Part shown: in pieces, positions 11,695 through 24,125 of the stretch
Layout: each line of letters starts with the position of its first letter
Numbering within the stretch: position 1 is the first letter of the stretch
Source of the DNA: Rhyacichthys aspro
Lineage: Eukaryota; Chordata; Actinopteri; Gobiiformes; Rhyacichthyidae
NCBI GenBank assembly: GCA_036850595.1
Contig: CM072170.1
Span: 13,608,303 to 13,672,302 of the forward strand
Length of the DNA: 64,000 nt
Direction of reading: 5' to 3'
Position numbers and translations under genes: made by a program
The notes under the pieces: generated by a model
Database searches by the model: none
Told to the model about the DNA's origin: nothing
What the model saw: only the letters and a program-made list of their open reading frames with translations

Positions 11695-12415
11695 AACCAG
11701 TGCTGGAGGAAGTACCTTAAGGAAAATTACAGATAAAGAGGTAGAAATCTACTCAAGTAAAAGTATTGCATTCCTACTAAGTGAAAGTAATAAACTTGCT
11801 TTTAAATGTATTTAAAGTGTAAAAGTAAATGTATCTGACTCAGCTTTAACAACTAATCAATACAAAATTGGAAAACACTTTATAATATCATCATGATGAA
11901 TAGTTAAGCATTAATAGATGTGTAATTAACAATTAACAAACAATTTACAGAGGCTAAAATATAATTTTTATATATATATGGGTTTATCAGTTATACGAAT
12001 GTTTATAACGTAATAGTGATTATTAATGTTGAGTTAATGCTTTGTAAAGGACGAATTAATGATGAGTTACAAATACTCACCTAATGCTTTATAGTGTGAG
12101 TTATTCAAAAGTTGTTTAAATTTATTAATAAAAAAGTTGGATAATATTTCATTATATCAGAGTCACATGAGGACTCTATCCTTCTTGCTCAAGGAAACAT
12201 GAACCTCTCGCTTTGACAGAAAAAGAACTTGTGTAAGTGCACATTTACAATGATTTACAAACGCAATTTGACTCGTACTTGTAAAGCCAATGTCAAAATG
12301 TAGTGGAGTAGAAAGTATAGATAACTGTTGTAACATGTAGTGGAGTTTAAATCTACTTAAGTAAAGTACAAATACTTAAGGACCATAATGGAGTGTTTTT
12401 ACTTTGTTACATTCA
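11695..12415. mobile_element. hAT-like non-autonomous element ('stick' repeat of fish)
   Basis: The left part 'cagtgctggaggaagtacc' with 'ctactcaagtaaaagtattg' and the right part 'atgtagtggagtagaaagta' with 'ctacttaagtaaagtacaaa' are the two inverted halves of a very common fish hAT-type MITE (signatures 'tactcaagtaaa' and 'gtagtggagt'). The middle (about 11860-12130) holds a second AT-rich repeat of the 'aattaacaattaac' kind that also occurs around 50220-50900, so it may be a nested insertion. There is no transposase frame. Confidence 0.6.
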
Positions 12416-12502
12416 ACGATTTCATACACTCACATGCTAACAGCAAGTATATCTCCAACCATAAAACACATTAACACAAAAATAAACTAGTACTCCACCA
12501 TT

Positions 12503-12630
12503 CTCATCCATTCTCTACTGCTTATGCTTAATTATGTTGACTGGGGGCAGGAGCCCAGCCCAGCTGAGTGAGAGAGCAAGGCTGGGATCCACTCTGGACA
12601 ATCACCAATAATAAGACAGACAGACAACCC
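12503..12630 (-). mobile_element. SINE 3' tail, minus strand
   Basis: On the minus strand this reads as the 3' part of the same SINE found at 25789-26218: '...gtccagagtggatcccagcc', 'ctgggctgggctcctgcccc', 'aagcatgagcagtagagaat'-like. On the plus strand 'ccattctctactgcttatgc' marks its end. The tRNA-like head is missing (5' truncation). Confidence 0.6.
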
Positions 12631-13129
12631 AACAAAAACAGCATCCATCTTTTTTTTTTTTTCTTTGCTCCAAGGCTGCACCTCCCCAAGAGCCCACTAA
12701 CACTAATTGGCATCGTAGCGACTGCATTTTTACTTTTTCCACTTTCGTAATAAACAGCATCTCGCAAAACCAAGGCTGTCTAGGAACCGGTGCATTCACT
12801 GACTTTGAGACTGAGGTGATTTGCATTGGCTCCTCCATCTTTAACAGCTGCGAGTGTCGGCAGAGAATATGACTCCCAGAAACGTGTGTGAGGATTCTCT
12901 GAATTGTTGTTATTAATATCTTCTTGTAATCGTTTATTCAATGTCGGCCAAGGTCTCCAGCACAATTACTCCGTTACATTCGAAGTAAGGGTCTGGGTTT
13001 CGTTTCATGGCCTGTTTAATTCTACGTCCATGATGTGATCTAAGTATTAGAGGAGTTTACGTATTTAAAACAAAGAGGATGTCCAAAAAAGAAATGAATT
13101 TACTGGTCTTTATCTAGAGGTAAAAAAGG
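12631..13129. other. No gene seen
   Basis: Contains a T-run at 12648-12661. Otherwise unremarkable. Confidence 0.4.
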
Positions 13130-13270
13130 CTTTGATGGTGCTTATTCCATCAAAGGATCCCGACGCAGTTATCTAACAAAATCAGCAATTAACAGCAAAG
13201 AAGCAGGGACAATTCAGCGAGTAAAGCAACCTAATTAACTTTCACCAGTGTTTTCTGTGGAGAAACACTC
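13130..13270. promoter_or_regulatory. Possible conserved non-coding element
   Basis: A repeat-free stretch with homeodomain-like cores (cagcaattaacagc; cctaattaactttc) and 'tatctaacaaaatc'. This is the style of teleost conserved non-coding elements, but conservation cannot be seen from one sequence. Confidence 0.2.
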
Positions 13271-13799
13271 CCGATAGTAGTGCTAAATGTGTGTGTTCCC
13301 CAGTTTTCTGTTTTCATTAGAAGCAGAAGGACTCTCCGCTGTCCTCTGGCCGGCTGTGAAAGTAGCTTAGTGCCTGCAGGTACACAGAGTTACCGTTAAT
13401 TCTGCGGCTTAATGCGCTTTTTTTTTCTGCACATACACAGCGGCACTTCCACATAAGTGCAGCCTTTTTATTCCTGTTAGTGGATACAGCAGAATAAGGC
13501 TTTGTGTCAGTGATTGCGTAAACTGGAGCGACTGGTGTGACATTAGATTAGAACGTGTTGCTGATCTAAATCTGTGTAGAGTCACACATTTATATCTGAT
13601 GCAGTCCTGTGCTCAAATTGGAAAGAAAGAAAAGCTTTTTCTTGTCGAACAAACTCAACGGCACTGTTAGCGTCTGTGCTATAAACTGGTGGAGGAGAGA
13701 TAATAGCACAAAACGCACAGTAGTTTGGCAGGGAATTAAAAATAAACCGAATTTGTTGACACTTTAAATGTGAAAGCACAGGGTTTCACACGTGCACTT
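13271..13799. other. No gene seen
   Basis: No repeats or frames of note. Confidence 0.4.
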
Positions 13800-14114
13800 G
13801 TCTCTGAACTGAACTGAACTAAAATATTTGTGGAAAATCTTTTTTGTGTTTCAAAAGGTGTGGCTGCATTAGACAAACACAAACACATACTAATTATATT
13901 TTTTTGTTTATTGTTGACAAGAAAAACGAACAAAACTAAATGCTTGACAGATTCAATATGTCAGTACTCAACATTGTCGGTATCAAAGTCAACAAATAAC
14001 AAAGAATGTGTTTCAAAACTGACAAAAAAAACCAAAAAAAAACGCACTTGCAGTGATTCTTAACGCAATATTTCACAAATGCATGGGGTGTCCGAAAACT
14101 TTTTCCACCACTGT
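13800..14114. mobile_element. Tc1/mariner-like terminal fragment
   Basis: 'ggggtgtccgaaaacttttt' followed by 'ccaccactgta' (ending 14114) has the form of the terminal inverted repeat of fish Tc1-type elements, which end in '..aactttt...ctgta'. I do not find the partner end, so the left limit is a guess and this may be a solo end. Confidence 0.35.
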
Positions 14115-14888
14115 ATGCTGTAATCCCTTCTTTTTTTCTCTTGGAAATCCTGTTGGCGACCTACAACAAACTCCGAGTCTGCATCATGCGTAAACAACAT
14201 CCACAGATCCTCCTGAGGAACGCTAGGAAAGATGATGTTTTAATGTGTTTGTTTGTGCATTATCCTTCTTTAGGGATAGGTTATGCAGATATTCAAATAC
14301 ATGTATCTATATCAGCACATTACCTGCTGGGATCTGCTTTCTCCGCCAGCTTCATGTTGTAAACAGTTGTGGTAGTTAATCGTCATAATTACTTTCTGCT
14401 GATATTAGTAACATGACTAAACGCAGACGTCAGGGGAAAGTCCTGCTGTGCTTCTCCTCACGTCCTTCAGAGATCATTTGTAAAAGCCAGTAAACTGAGC
14501 TAAACCAAACTCAGCTAGTTTTAATTCTCACCATAAGGACTAATTTCCATAACTGACTTGCCAGATGGTCTCTTACACAAAACGGAAACAGAAAGTTGGA
14601 TTTTCAAGAGTTTGTGAACTCAGAAACGTCAAGAGAATTCAGCTGCTGCACAACGTTACCACTGCCAACGGACATCCACTAAACACAGAACGTATATACA
14701 ACTCTTTGAAATTTCCATGAATTGATTATTAATTAGTTTGTTGTTGTTATTTTGTGCAGAATTAAGTCAGTTTCTGTGCAATAACAAACCAAGAGCAATA
14801 ATTCAAACAAAATACTTCCTATACATCTTTAAAGTATTATTTTCTTACACAGATATATACACTTTATAGATCTTTCTTGCACAGTTCG
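14115..14888. other. No gene seen
   Basis: AT-rich, no recognised family. Confidence 0.4.
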
Positions 14889-15010
14889 TAACTTGTAGCC
14901 TGGCCAGCTATACCCATTTACTTCACCAATGAATAAGTCTGAGATCCCTTCCCTTTACAGCCATTTTTGTTTAGTAGAAATCCTGTTAAATTACTTGAAA
15001 AATCTATCTA
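14889..15010. repeat. Dispersed repeat C, copy 1 of 3
   Basis: 'taacttgtagcctggccagc', 'tatacccatttacttcacca', 'gatcccttccctttacagcc' and 'tagtagaaatcctgttaaat' recur in the same order at 50960-51075 and 63246-63360. It is a non-coding dispersed family; class not determined. Confidence 0.65.
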
Positions 15011-17154
15011 AGATGGGGTCTTTGAGGTGCTTTTTATCTCATTGATTGTATGTCCATCCAGTTGCGTCCAGAGGCAATTTATCCTACGTCCGTTGTCAGA
15101 AATCTGACTGCAATCCACAGAGACCAGACTAATGCTAGCACAAGAACATACTCAGGATGAAAGGCAAGGCCAGATAACATGAAAAAACCACCAAAATCAT
15201 GATTAATATTTAGCTCAACCTACCTGGACCTGTATGCTTCCAGTCAGATGAGTAACTACAACCCTTTTTTTCTCTCTGTTCCCTGTCACGCACATTTATA
15301 ATTTAGTCTAATTAATGTGACGACACTGAAGAAAACGCCGGCAGCTCAAGGTGTATTGATCCCAGCGGCCCAGCACGTCCATTTTGCTTTGATTCGACGT
15401 ATATTCACACAGTGAGCCACTCGTCAGTAGTCGCACTTCCAACTGCGTCCCTCGAGGAAGAGCAGTCCTATCTCAGCAGGTGACAGCTATCAATCTATCC
15501 TTGGGGTCGATGGACGCCAGGAGAAGAAAACCTCTTTCATCTTCACTAGCACTTTCACTCAATCTTTATCTCACACCCTTTTTTTCTTTTTTAACCATCT
15601 TTTAACTCCCCCTCACAGCTGCTTGTGGATGCTCCATGCGCTAACACACTTGTCCGAGACCATTCTCCGAGCTCTTTACTTTACAGCGCTCTTTGTTTTT
15701 GCCTCTCCCCTCAACTTTTCCCTTTCGCGCGATCGCCTTTCATTCGACTCGGAATTTCCCGCACGCTCCAGGGAGCACATCGACAGCAGAAGACGGACTT
15801 GAGGCCAGAGAGGGAGAGAGCGAAAGTTGTTGGCACCAAGAACCATGGAACAAATTTCAAAACAACTCTCCTGTGGAGTGATGCTAATGCCCTGCCCGCG
15901 AGTACTTGTTGAACGGTTTGGCCGCATGCAGGTAATCACAAATCCACTTGCAGCTCCGGCTCGGCTGGAGTCTATTTATGTTCGGCCTGATTGGGGAATA
16001 ATTCTTACGGGTAACGAGGACATTTCAAGTATTTCAGCCGAGACAGCTCAATCAATATTTGGAGCATGAGTTACATTTACACAAAGTCAGAAATACAGTG
16101 GATTTACAAGATGCCAACTCCCTCTCATCCTCAAATAACAGCAGCTGGTGAGTGTCCCATTTCGGTCCTCTGCTGACCAAAACAGGGCCTGATTGGTGCA
16201 TTAGGAAAGCCAGAGACCAACCTGTGTCATTGTGGGGCTTTTAATCCAATTCAATTGAGGTCGATATATGTGTAAATGTATTCTTATGTCACACTTTGTA
16301 TTATAAGGTTGAATAGAATATGTTGACAATTGAGAAACTAGCATCTGTTTTTTTTATGCCTCCAAAACCACATACACTCTATTCTACTCCCATTACGACT
16401 CGTAGCATTAGCAAACTGCTTGTTGCTTTACAAATACAGTCACAGAATACTAGTTGACAGGCTAGAAAATGAGTTACTCTCACAACGGTAAAGTCTAAAT
16501 TACCTGTCGAGCAGAAATTGGGCGAACTACGCGTCAATCTGAAGCAGTTTCTGTGCCTTCAGCGCAGACCCTCGATAAAAAGCTGCACTAAAAACAACTC
16601 TGGTGTTATTTCTTTATTCTTCCTTTCTTAGCCACTTCAAAAATGTTTTTTCTTGTTTCAAGTTCCTTCTCAGCCATTGTGCAACTTTGAGCTAATGCCA
16701 GAGCCACAATGAAAACAATCTGAAGCTAATGCTGGAGCTGTTCTATGTGATGATTGACAAGCCAGTGAGCCAATGGTTAATCAGACGACGGCGTCTTTTT
16801 TAAAGCCCCAATTTCAATATTTCAATTTTTTTTTTTTCAGGGCACATAATTAATAGTCTGTTATTTGTCAGTAAAGGCAGTTTCAAGTAATATAGCAAAA
16901 ACATTTCTTAATCCACCTTTAAAAAATAGTGTCTAAAGCATTCCAAACCATACATTTTAATCTTACACTTCACGCTCCCAAGTTTAAGGGAAAGGTTATC
17001 CTCTTTTTAGCCATACATCAACCTCTCAATATACCGCTCTGTATATGTTGTTGAGCTGTTGGTTATGAGCAATCAGAAAAGATTTCGAATATAAGAGGCA
17101 AAGACGATATTTCTCAGCAGGGTAGCTTGGCATGCTGAGGTGCTTGGTAAAGTG
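15011..17154. other. No gene seen; balanced stretch at 15330-16070
   Basis: The part at 15330-16070 is richer in CpG and keeps several overlapping short frames open on both strands, which argues for composition rather than coding. A T-run lies at about 16826-16838. Confidence 0.4.
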
Positions 17155-17420
17155 GGAGAAGTGTGAAGTAGTGCCTCTGCTTCTCCACATAAAGAAGAGC
17201 CAGCTGGGATAGCTCAGGCTTGTAGTTTAGAAACCTGCTGGATTCCTCCCAGGGGAGGTATTCTGGGCAAATCCCACTGGGAGGAGGCACTGGAACAGAC
17301 CAGAAGATATGCTGGTGGGACCATGTCTCTCAACTGTCTTAGGAAAACCTCTACATCACCACGAAGGAGTTCAATGAAGTGACTCGGAAGAGGTAGGTCT
17401 GGGGTAATTTCTGCTGAGGG
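17155..17420 (+). pseudogene. Non-LTR retrotransposon RT C-terminal remnant
   Basis: 'cttctccacataaagaagag' through 'gaagtgactcggaagaggta' corresponds to the C-terminal tail of a common fish non-LTR retrotransposon ORF2. Two frames have to be joined to see it: one gives LPGEVFWANPTGRRHWNRP (from about 17245), the next continues in a shifted frame. In-frame stops follow 'SQLG' and 'LRLVV'. It is short, frameshifted and non-functional. I recognise the tail pattern but not the exact clade. It is unrelated to the LINE fragment at 2134-2400. Confidence 0.6.
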
Positions 17421-18239
17421 GACCTTTACAAAATGCTGACACACAAGCACTGGATATTTAACTATAATCACAAAAATCTGCGTTCACATGGATACACTCA
17501 GCTGTTGAGAATGCTGTAGTATGTCTGCCAGACCAGTAGGGGCGCTGTGAATCCCGTCACTACTAACTCTACCATCAGTTCACACAAGAATAATAATGGC
17601 TGATGTCCTGTCTAAGCTTCAGTTGTCTGAACTTAGGTTTTTGTAGCAGAAAATTATGGTATTTTGCCATTGTCATTCTACTTGCTCTGTGTTGCCAGCA
17701 GCCAATAAGGGACCTTTAGTGGATTCTGGGACGCGACTGGGACATCATGGTTTTAATGTTGTATTTACAGGTTGCACAACAATGCAGTGGGTATAAATAA
17801 AAGCTCCTCTTTAGTTCGCTTTAGTAGCATTGTCTTGTTAACAGCCTCTTACAATGCAGCCTCAATAGCTAGTTAGATCAATAGAAAGATAGACATTTTT
17901 TTATATTGATCAGTCCATTTACATTGATTGAATAGTGTAATTGGAATCATCCGTCATTATAAATGGTTGCCTCATAAATTCTTTCATGAATCTTCTCTCT
18001 CATGAATCTATAACAGTGAATGTATCTTTGGCCAAAATGGCTAATTTGCCTAAACATAAGTGGTTTATATACATTGGGAACAAAAACAGGCTCCATATGC
18101 TCTACTCAGCCTCAGTGTTTCACCTTATTTTGCCTGGTTGTAATTAGCTGAGGCAACACAACTGTCACTTTTTCATCCTAGCACTGGCACCGTTTCTATC
18201 CATCTTCCCTTCCATCGTTTTTTTTTTTTTCTCCTCACC
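17421..18239. other. No gene seen
   Basis: AT-rich. 'agaccagtaggggcgctgtg' near 17530 resembles a repeat edge but cannot be bounded. A T-run lies at 18219-18230. Confidence 0.4.
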
Positions 18240-18480
18240 TCAGGATGAAGACAGCCTCAGAGTGTTTTTCTTTCCTTCGCTCCTCACTCCCTGGGGGGAA
18301 AAGCCTCCTCTCTGCCCCCCCTTCCCCCCATCACCTCATCATCATCCATCTGGGAGGCAGGATAAGCACTGCACGGGACATTAGGCCCATTACCCAATCA
18401 CGACGGGCTACCAGCGCCGGCCCACCGACTCTCCTTTTGCTCTCACGCCGCGCTCCAATTTACTGGAAAGGACACTGAGC
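18240..18480. promoter_or_regulatory. GC-balanced block, possible regulatory element
   Basis: C-rich then CpG-bearing sequence ('cattacccaatcacgacggg', 'ctaccagcgccggcccaccg') with an inverted CCAAT-like 'acccaatca'. It is abruptly different from the AT-rich DNA around it. Confidence 0.2.
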
Positions 18481-18954
18481 TTAACGCAAGTTGCAAGGGA
18501 GCAATGGGCTTTATCAGTGCTTTATCAGGGCTCACATTACTCCATTATGAGGAAATATCAGCAGTCAAATGTGTTATTTTTGACTGGGCTAAATGAAAAC
18601 GGTCCGCTCAGAAGAATGGTCGGTGAATTAAAGATAATACACCACTCCAGATGTCAGCTAGGCTTTAGAATTCTTCATCATCAAAACTTTCTTTTTAAAC
18701 ATGTGAGTCCTATGTTATGTTACTTCCAAAAAAGCAGTTTTCATCATATCTCTGAGGTACAATTCTGGAAGTGATGATTTATACAAAAAAAAAAAAAAAA
18801 TTTAAAAAGTCATTTTGATAGCGACATGACTTTTTTTTGACAGACAACCTCATCTGAAAAAAGCAATTGCGGTCATGACACTTTCATAACAGTGCACTTA
18901 AGACACGTTTCCAGTGATGTGGTCCAAGAAAATTGAATTTGACTATTTAGTTTG
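18481..18954. other. No gene seen; A-run
   Basis: A 17-base A-run at about 18784-18800. Confidence 0.4.
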
Positions 18955-19075
18955 CCATTGCTTTCTATGAAGAGGTTTCTGTGGGCCCAGATGTCAGGGT
19001 CGGAATGGGGATTTTAGGTGATGAGGTGCAAGGTTTAGCGCCACCTATTGGAACACTGACTCCACTTTTACACCT
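18955..19075. repeat. Dispersed repeat D, copy 1
   Basis: 'gggcccagatgtcagggtcg' and 'ttttaggtgatgaggtgcaa' match 'gggcccaggtgcaggactga' and 'ttttgaggtgatgaggtgcg' at 19937-20000. It is a short direct repeat about 1 kb apart. Confidence 0.55.
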
Positions 19076-19924
19076 TTTAACATTGGAGACTACCTGAAAA
19101 AAAAGAAATATATTTTTTTTTTTAATTATTATTTATTATTTGAACAATATTATGTATTCCATTGTATTCTCTAGAAAAGTTTCTAAACAGCCTGATGTTT
19201 TCCTGTTGCAGTACCAGGCCATACTATTAGTGGTATAGAGATTTATTTTGCAGTATTTGTTTGCAGATTTTCATTGGACAGTTGCTGAGAGCAGTTTAGA
19301 TTCAATTCACCTATACATTCATGCCATTGGACAGAGGTGAGTGATGAAGTCTTGGTGGAAGTGCTGTGTTACACCCAAATGGACCTGTATGAAAAGAGGG
19401 AGCTTTTTTAAATTAATTATTATAATTATTATTTTGTAAAATTAAAAAGAAAAATGCAATGATGAATTATGTTTAAGAAGGAAAGTAATATAAGCATGTA
19501 CAGGCACTGCAAAAAAGTATTTAAAAAAGAAAGGAGGGAGCCAAGGAGCTGCTGGAGCAATGAAGGAGTTATCAGGACTAAATAAATCTAAACATATTAA
19601 ATTGGTTGTAACGTTTTCACTGCAAAACTGCGTAATAGCTGTTAACATCACATAAAGCCAGTCCCATTTTTGGTAAGCAGCTATTGGTCCAACAGGAATT
19701 CTCTCAATCCAAATAGGCTGTAAAGGGAATGGGGGATTTTTAATGAGTGGCAAACCTAGTTACTAAATGTTGCAAGAGGAATAGAAAGCAGCATGGTGTT
19801 GTCAGCTATCAAATCTGTGCTAGTTTTGTACGTGCTGTATTCACTCTCTGCTCAGAACTCAATGTTCACTGCATGATTTCTTTCAAATTGTATCTTGTGT
19901 GATTCTCGCAGTATTAACACTATG
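19076..19924. other. No gene seen
   Basis: Very AT-rich, with several T/A runs (19110-19140, 19410-19450). Confidence 0.45.
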
Positions 19925-20015
19925 ATGTAACCTATGGGCCCAGGTGCAGGACTGATAATAGGTGAGTCCGAACGGGGTTTTGAGGTGATGAGGTGCGATG
20001 TCAGCGGTGACTCTC
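19925..20015. repeat. Dispersed repeat D, copy 2
   Basis: Pairs with 18955-19075; the shared core is 'ggtgatgaggtgc' preceded by 'gggccca'. Confidence 0.5.
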
Positions 20016-22129
20016 TGCTGAATTTCTGCTATTTCGTCAACATTTTTTTCCTGATAATAAGTTTGCGTGACAGCTGAAGACCGGCTGAAGGTGAGCGACA
20101 GAAGCAACAGCTGTTTGTCACTGTGCCATTAAAGCAACTGTGCTAATCCTGATTAGCATTTCAATCTTCCCCGAAGCAATACAAAAAGCTCTCCCACGCA
20201 CATGCACCTTCTTCAGTTTTACAATGCTTCCATTTCGTAAATGTTCGGCTACATTCACGCGGCTCAACCGCTTTTGAGAAGACCATACGGCTGCAAACAG
20301 GTAGGCATCATTATCATAAAAACACTTGAAACAGTATGCTTTTAATTGCTGTGAAAATAGGTAGAATATGGTACTCCTTAAACCTGGCTGAGGTGAAGAA
20401 ACAGTTCTTTGTACATACAGTATTTTTTCTGTCAATTAAGGGTAGCCTGTAGTGCTCCTCTTACAGCGGCTGTTCGAGATGCGACCTCAAAGCTCGCAGC
20501 TGAGTGCTCCACATGAGGCGATATGTCTGACTAGAAGTGCTTAAATGGTATGAGACGTCCACACTGTGCAGCGTTCTTATCAGGAGTATGCTTTCAGTAA
20601 ATGGTAGTTTGCTGTGGAAAATCGAGGACTACTTGAGAGATAAGCTTTGTTTCCACTGCAGCAGTATGTTTGAGTCGGTAAGGCAGGCTTTCAGAGATGT
20701 TACTATGGTCAAAAATGATATGAAGCATGCCAAATGATGTACTAATCCTTTTATTTGGGTTCCAACTGTTACTCAAGGTAAGAACTGTTGATCCTTACTC
20801 TGTAAATAATGCAAAAAGTCAGGCATGGCATCAACTTAGATTTTAGCATTCTTTTATGTTGTTTGCCGAACATGAACGGCTAGTGTAAAAGGCCCTTTCT
20901 GCCAAAATCAGGGCTTATCTTTTACAACCTGAGCTTGACAGAACTTCAGAATATAGTGACAGTATTTGGACGACATTTATTCAGCCCATAGGCTTGAAAT
21001 TGAGGAAATAACGGAAGCATGTTGTAAGAGTACATGGGCTTCAGTTAGCAGTGGAATTTTGTGATGCATATAGCATGAGCATCAACAGCAAAGTCTTCTC
21101 AACTGAATTTTGTCCTGTTCTTGTAATAATCAAAACTGAACACTTGGTAGCTCTGAAGAAAAATGAAGATCCTCCCATCTAATGAAGTATCTGACATATG
21201 GAGCCTCTGAGAGTGTGATGTCTCTTTAATTTTTTAAGAATTTTGGCAACCGACATCAGCACTGTGCTAAACATATTCCAAAAAGAAAGAATGCCACCTC
21301 TTGCAATATTTTTGCACGTTTTTTTTTTAATGCCAAAGTTAGCAACAACAGTGTTTCTTTTTCAGATAGTCACTGTCTTACTCTTGCTTTATTTATTTCA
21401 TTTTATATCCAACAGATATAAAAAGAATTTTAAAAAGTCAGCTCCACCAGTGTCTCCACAACTTGGACTGGTAGTATACAGTGTTCAGGCTCAACATAAC
21501 CCCATTTACAGAATTATTTAACCGATGGATAAATCTGGAGATAAGATTGTTCAACAAAGATTGTAAGTAAGATTGTTCATTAAAACAATGCATTTGCTGT
21601 CTGCACTGCATCAAAACATGAGCATAACTTGTATTAAAGTTTAGAAAACTGGGAATAAGTCTATTGTAGATTTAATTCCTTCTTTACTGTAATTATTTGC
21701 AAGGCATCTGTGGAAATAAAAGTCTTTTTTTTTCTTTTCTTTTTGATACAGTATATAAAGATAGGTGAATCCTTTATTTATGTAGCTTTCACATGAAGCA
21801 GAGCGAAAAGAAACAGCTGAAATGACCTGGCAGTTTTATTTGAAACTATTGTGCTTTTTAATGTACACCATCCAACATATTTTACAGCCTTTTTGTGTTA
21901 ATCATCTGTAGCCCATCTGCACACAATTCATACTGCTTTACTGCATAGTTTAGAGCTTCTGTCTTACTTTGTGATCTCTTGATATTATGTTTTTTGTGTT
22001 TTCTTTTGCATAATATTGTTTCTAATGCTATTTTACTTTTGGTAAATTCAGTCAAAGGTAAAATTAAACTATTTAAAGACATTTTGCTGTACTTCTATTG
22101 TCTTTGTTTTTGTGCACCGATGGAGAGGG
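20016..22129. other. No gene seen
   Basis: AT-rich. Open frames of 60-105 codons here have no domain, splice or poly(A) context. No repeat copy was recognised. Confidence 0.45.
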
Positions 22130-22850
22130 CTGCGTGTGCTGCTCTTTGACCCCGTAGCCTGGATCTAGCAGGGATTTTCTGCTTGTGATCCACTGTGCGA
22201 GTGACCATCGGGCACGCAGACAGGACAGAGGCCCCCAAACCCCCCGACTAATCTACTCACCGAGTTATCTGCTGCTAAAGGAGCTTACAAAGCCACTGTC
22301 CACCCCAGGGGGCCTCTCCAAATGCACCGCAGACTCTCCTGAAAACCCACTCGCTCTTGTAATAGCGGGTCACGATATCATTTACCTCTCCATCTTGACA
22401 AACAGAGCCTTGTGTATAAAGCGAGAAAAAGTACCGCTGCTGCAAATATGAGCAAACGGCATGTGAGGATTTGTTGAGCGAAAATGGTATCTATTTCCTT
22501 TCGCCGAGAAGAACAACACATGGCACGAGGCACCAGGGGAAATCTAGCGGAGCACGGCTTATCCCTGGTAAATGCATTATGTTACGGAGATGCTGTAAAC
22601 TTATTCCAACTGTTCCTCTCCGCTCGGCTCCCTCGCGCCGGGTTTTTAATACATGGCGGACTTGTAGACAGATGATCCCTAAATAAATACGCTGTCCTAA
22701 TTTGCATGTGGGGATGGTGCAGTAAGCCAGGGTAAGCGCAGGGCACACCGACGGAGTGTTCATCCCAACTGTGCACGTCCAGTGTGTTCACAGGGTCGAC
22801 TGCTTAGGCCAGGGAGGATTGGGGAAACAATCCGGTGCAGTTAACCCGTC
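22130..22850. promoter_or_regulatory. GC-balanced island with POU octamer
   Basis: About 700 bp with CpGs and no simple repeats ('gcgggtcacgatatcattta', 'ctcgcgccgggtttttaata'), bounded by AT-rich DNA and a T-run at 22893-22906. It contains a perfect ATTTGCAT octamer at 22700-22707 and 'tttttaatacatgg'. Several overlapping short frames on both strands suggest composition, not coding. A conserved non-coding regulatory block is the best guess. Confidence 0.3.
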
Positions 22851-23187
22851 TTAAAATCCATGCACATTGAAATTAAATGAATCCCCCTCAAGTTTTTTTT
22901 TTTTTTGCATTGTGTTTATTTTGAAGGAACACTACAGTATGGTTTTGGCACATTTTGAATCAGCAAACTAAATATTACTGCTGTTGGAATGAGCCAGTAC
23001 TGTTGGAAAAGATAGCTCTCTTTATGTATGTTTAATCTTGTGAAATATCTAAGAACATAGTTTTTAGTATAAAGGCAGGGATGTTTCTTAATTGGCATAA
23101 AAATGAACTATTCGTCTTTGTAATGTAGTGATTGACAGGTGTGTGAGGTCCCATTCCCTTAACTAGCCAAGAATTTGGGCGACTTTT
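22851..23187. other. No gene seen
   Basis: AT-rich with a T-run at 22893-22906. Confidence 0.4.
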
Positions 23188-24020
23188 AAGCTTCATTTCT
23201 ACTGGGATCGTACGGTGTGGCTCGAGTTGCTTCTCGTGCGTTACAAAAAGGGTCCAAAGTGTCCCCAAAAAGCTTACCGTACCACTTTGGTCCAGCTTTG
23301 TGGTGCGCTTAAGAAAAGTTGGAGCTAAACACTGCGGTCAGCCGATTGGACGATAGATTGAGCAAAACTGGAGCTCGAGCAAAAACGAGAAGTGAAAGGG
23401 AAAACAAACAGAAAAGGTTTTCAATAAATGACACATATATAATATAAACGTCATATTCAAACAGAAAACATGTTAAATGTTGAACGACTGAACTGACGAC
23501 AAAGCTAGCATTTAATGGCTATTTCCCGTTTTGAACAAAGTCAGCATCATAAGGCTCTTCCTTTATGAATCTAAACATTATATCATCATCTGCGTTTGTG
23601 GCCTCAAATATTGAGTCCCTGAATTATAGGAAATTGGTGCTATTTTTTGAATGTAATGTTCTGAAAGCTGGGAATAAACCAGAAACAGTCTGATGTTTAG
23701 TCTCTCACTTCTTACTCATTTAAATTAAATATTATAAATGCATCCAAGTTTTCAAAAATCTCAACTAGACACAACTTTTGTAGCACTTCATTGTTTACAA
23801 AAGAGATGCCACTCTTCTGGACCCAGCAGAGTGGAAACACATGCCTCTTCAGGGGTTACCTGTACTGACCTGTACCGTAGCTCACATTGGACACAAGGCT
23901 TTATTTGCCCCAGAGGCTTGACTGCACCGAGTAACTGTATGAGCTTCACATTACATTCGAGCAGGTATAGAGGGAGAAACGAAACTAGCATTAGCATTAT
24001 CTGGTGCATAGAGCATCAAG
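23188..24020. mobile_element. Dispersed repeat E, copy 1 of 3
   Basis: Aligns by eye with 40180-41035 through most of its length. Shared landmarks in order: 'ttctactgggatcgtacggt', 'gattggacgatagattgagc', 'aacagaaaacatgttaaatg', 'cctcaaatattgagtccctg', 'ctgaaagctgggaataaacc', 'ctggacccagcagagtggaa', 'ggggttacctgtactgacc'. It is a non-coding unit of roughly 830-850 bp. It could be a MITE or a composite. Both ends carry 'tacggt'/'accgta'-like sequence in inverted orientation, which hints at short inverted repeats. Confidence 0.6.
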
Positions 24021-24125
24021 GTCAACATGCAATAAAAGACAACGCAAACAAATGGATTTTAGTGAAATTTTAAGAATGTTATGCGACTGAGCCATTCTAT
24101 TTCGTCTATTTTCATTTATTTATGT

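Noticed and set aside
15625..16069. Overlapping short frames at 15.6-16.1 kb
   Set aside because: Four frames on both strands are open at once; no domain, and the balanced composition explains them.
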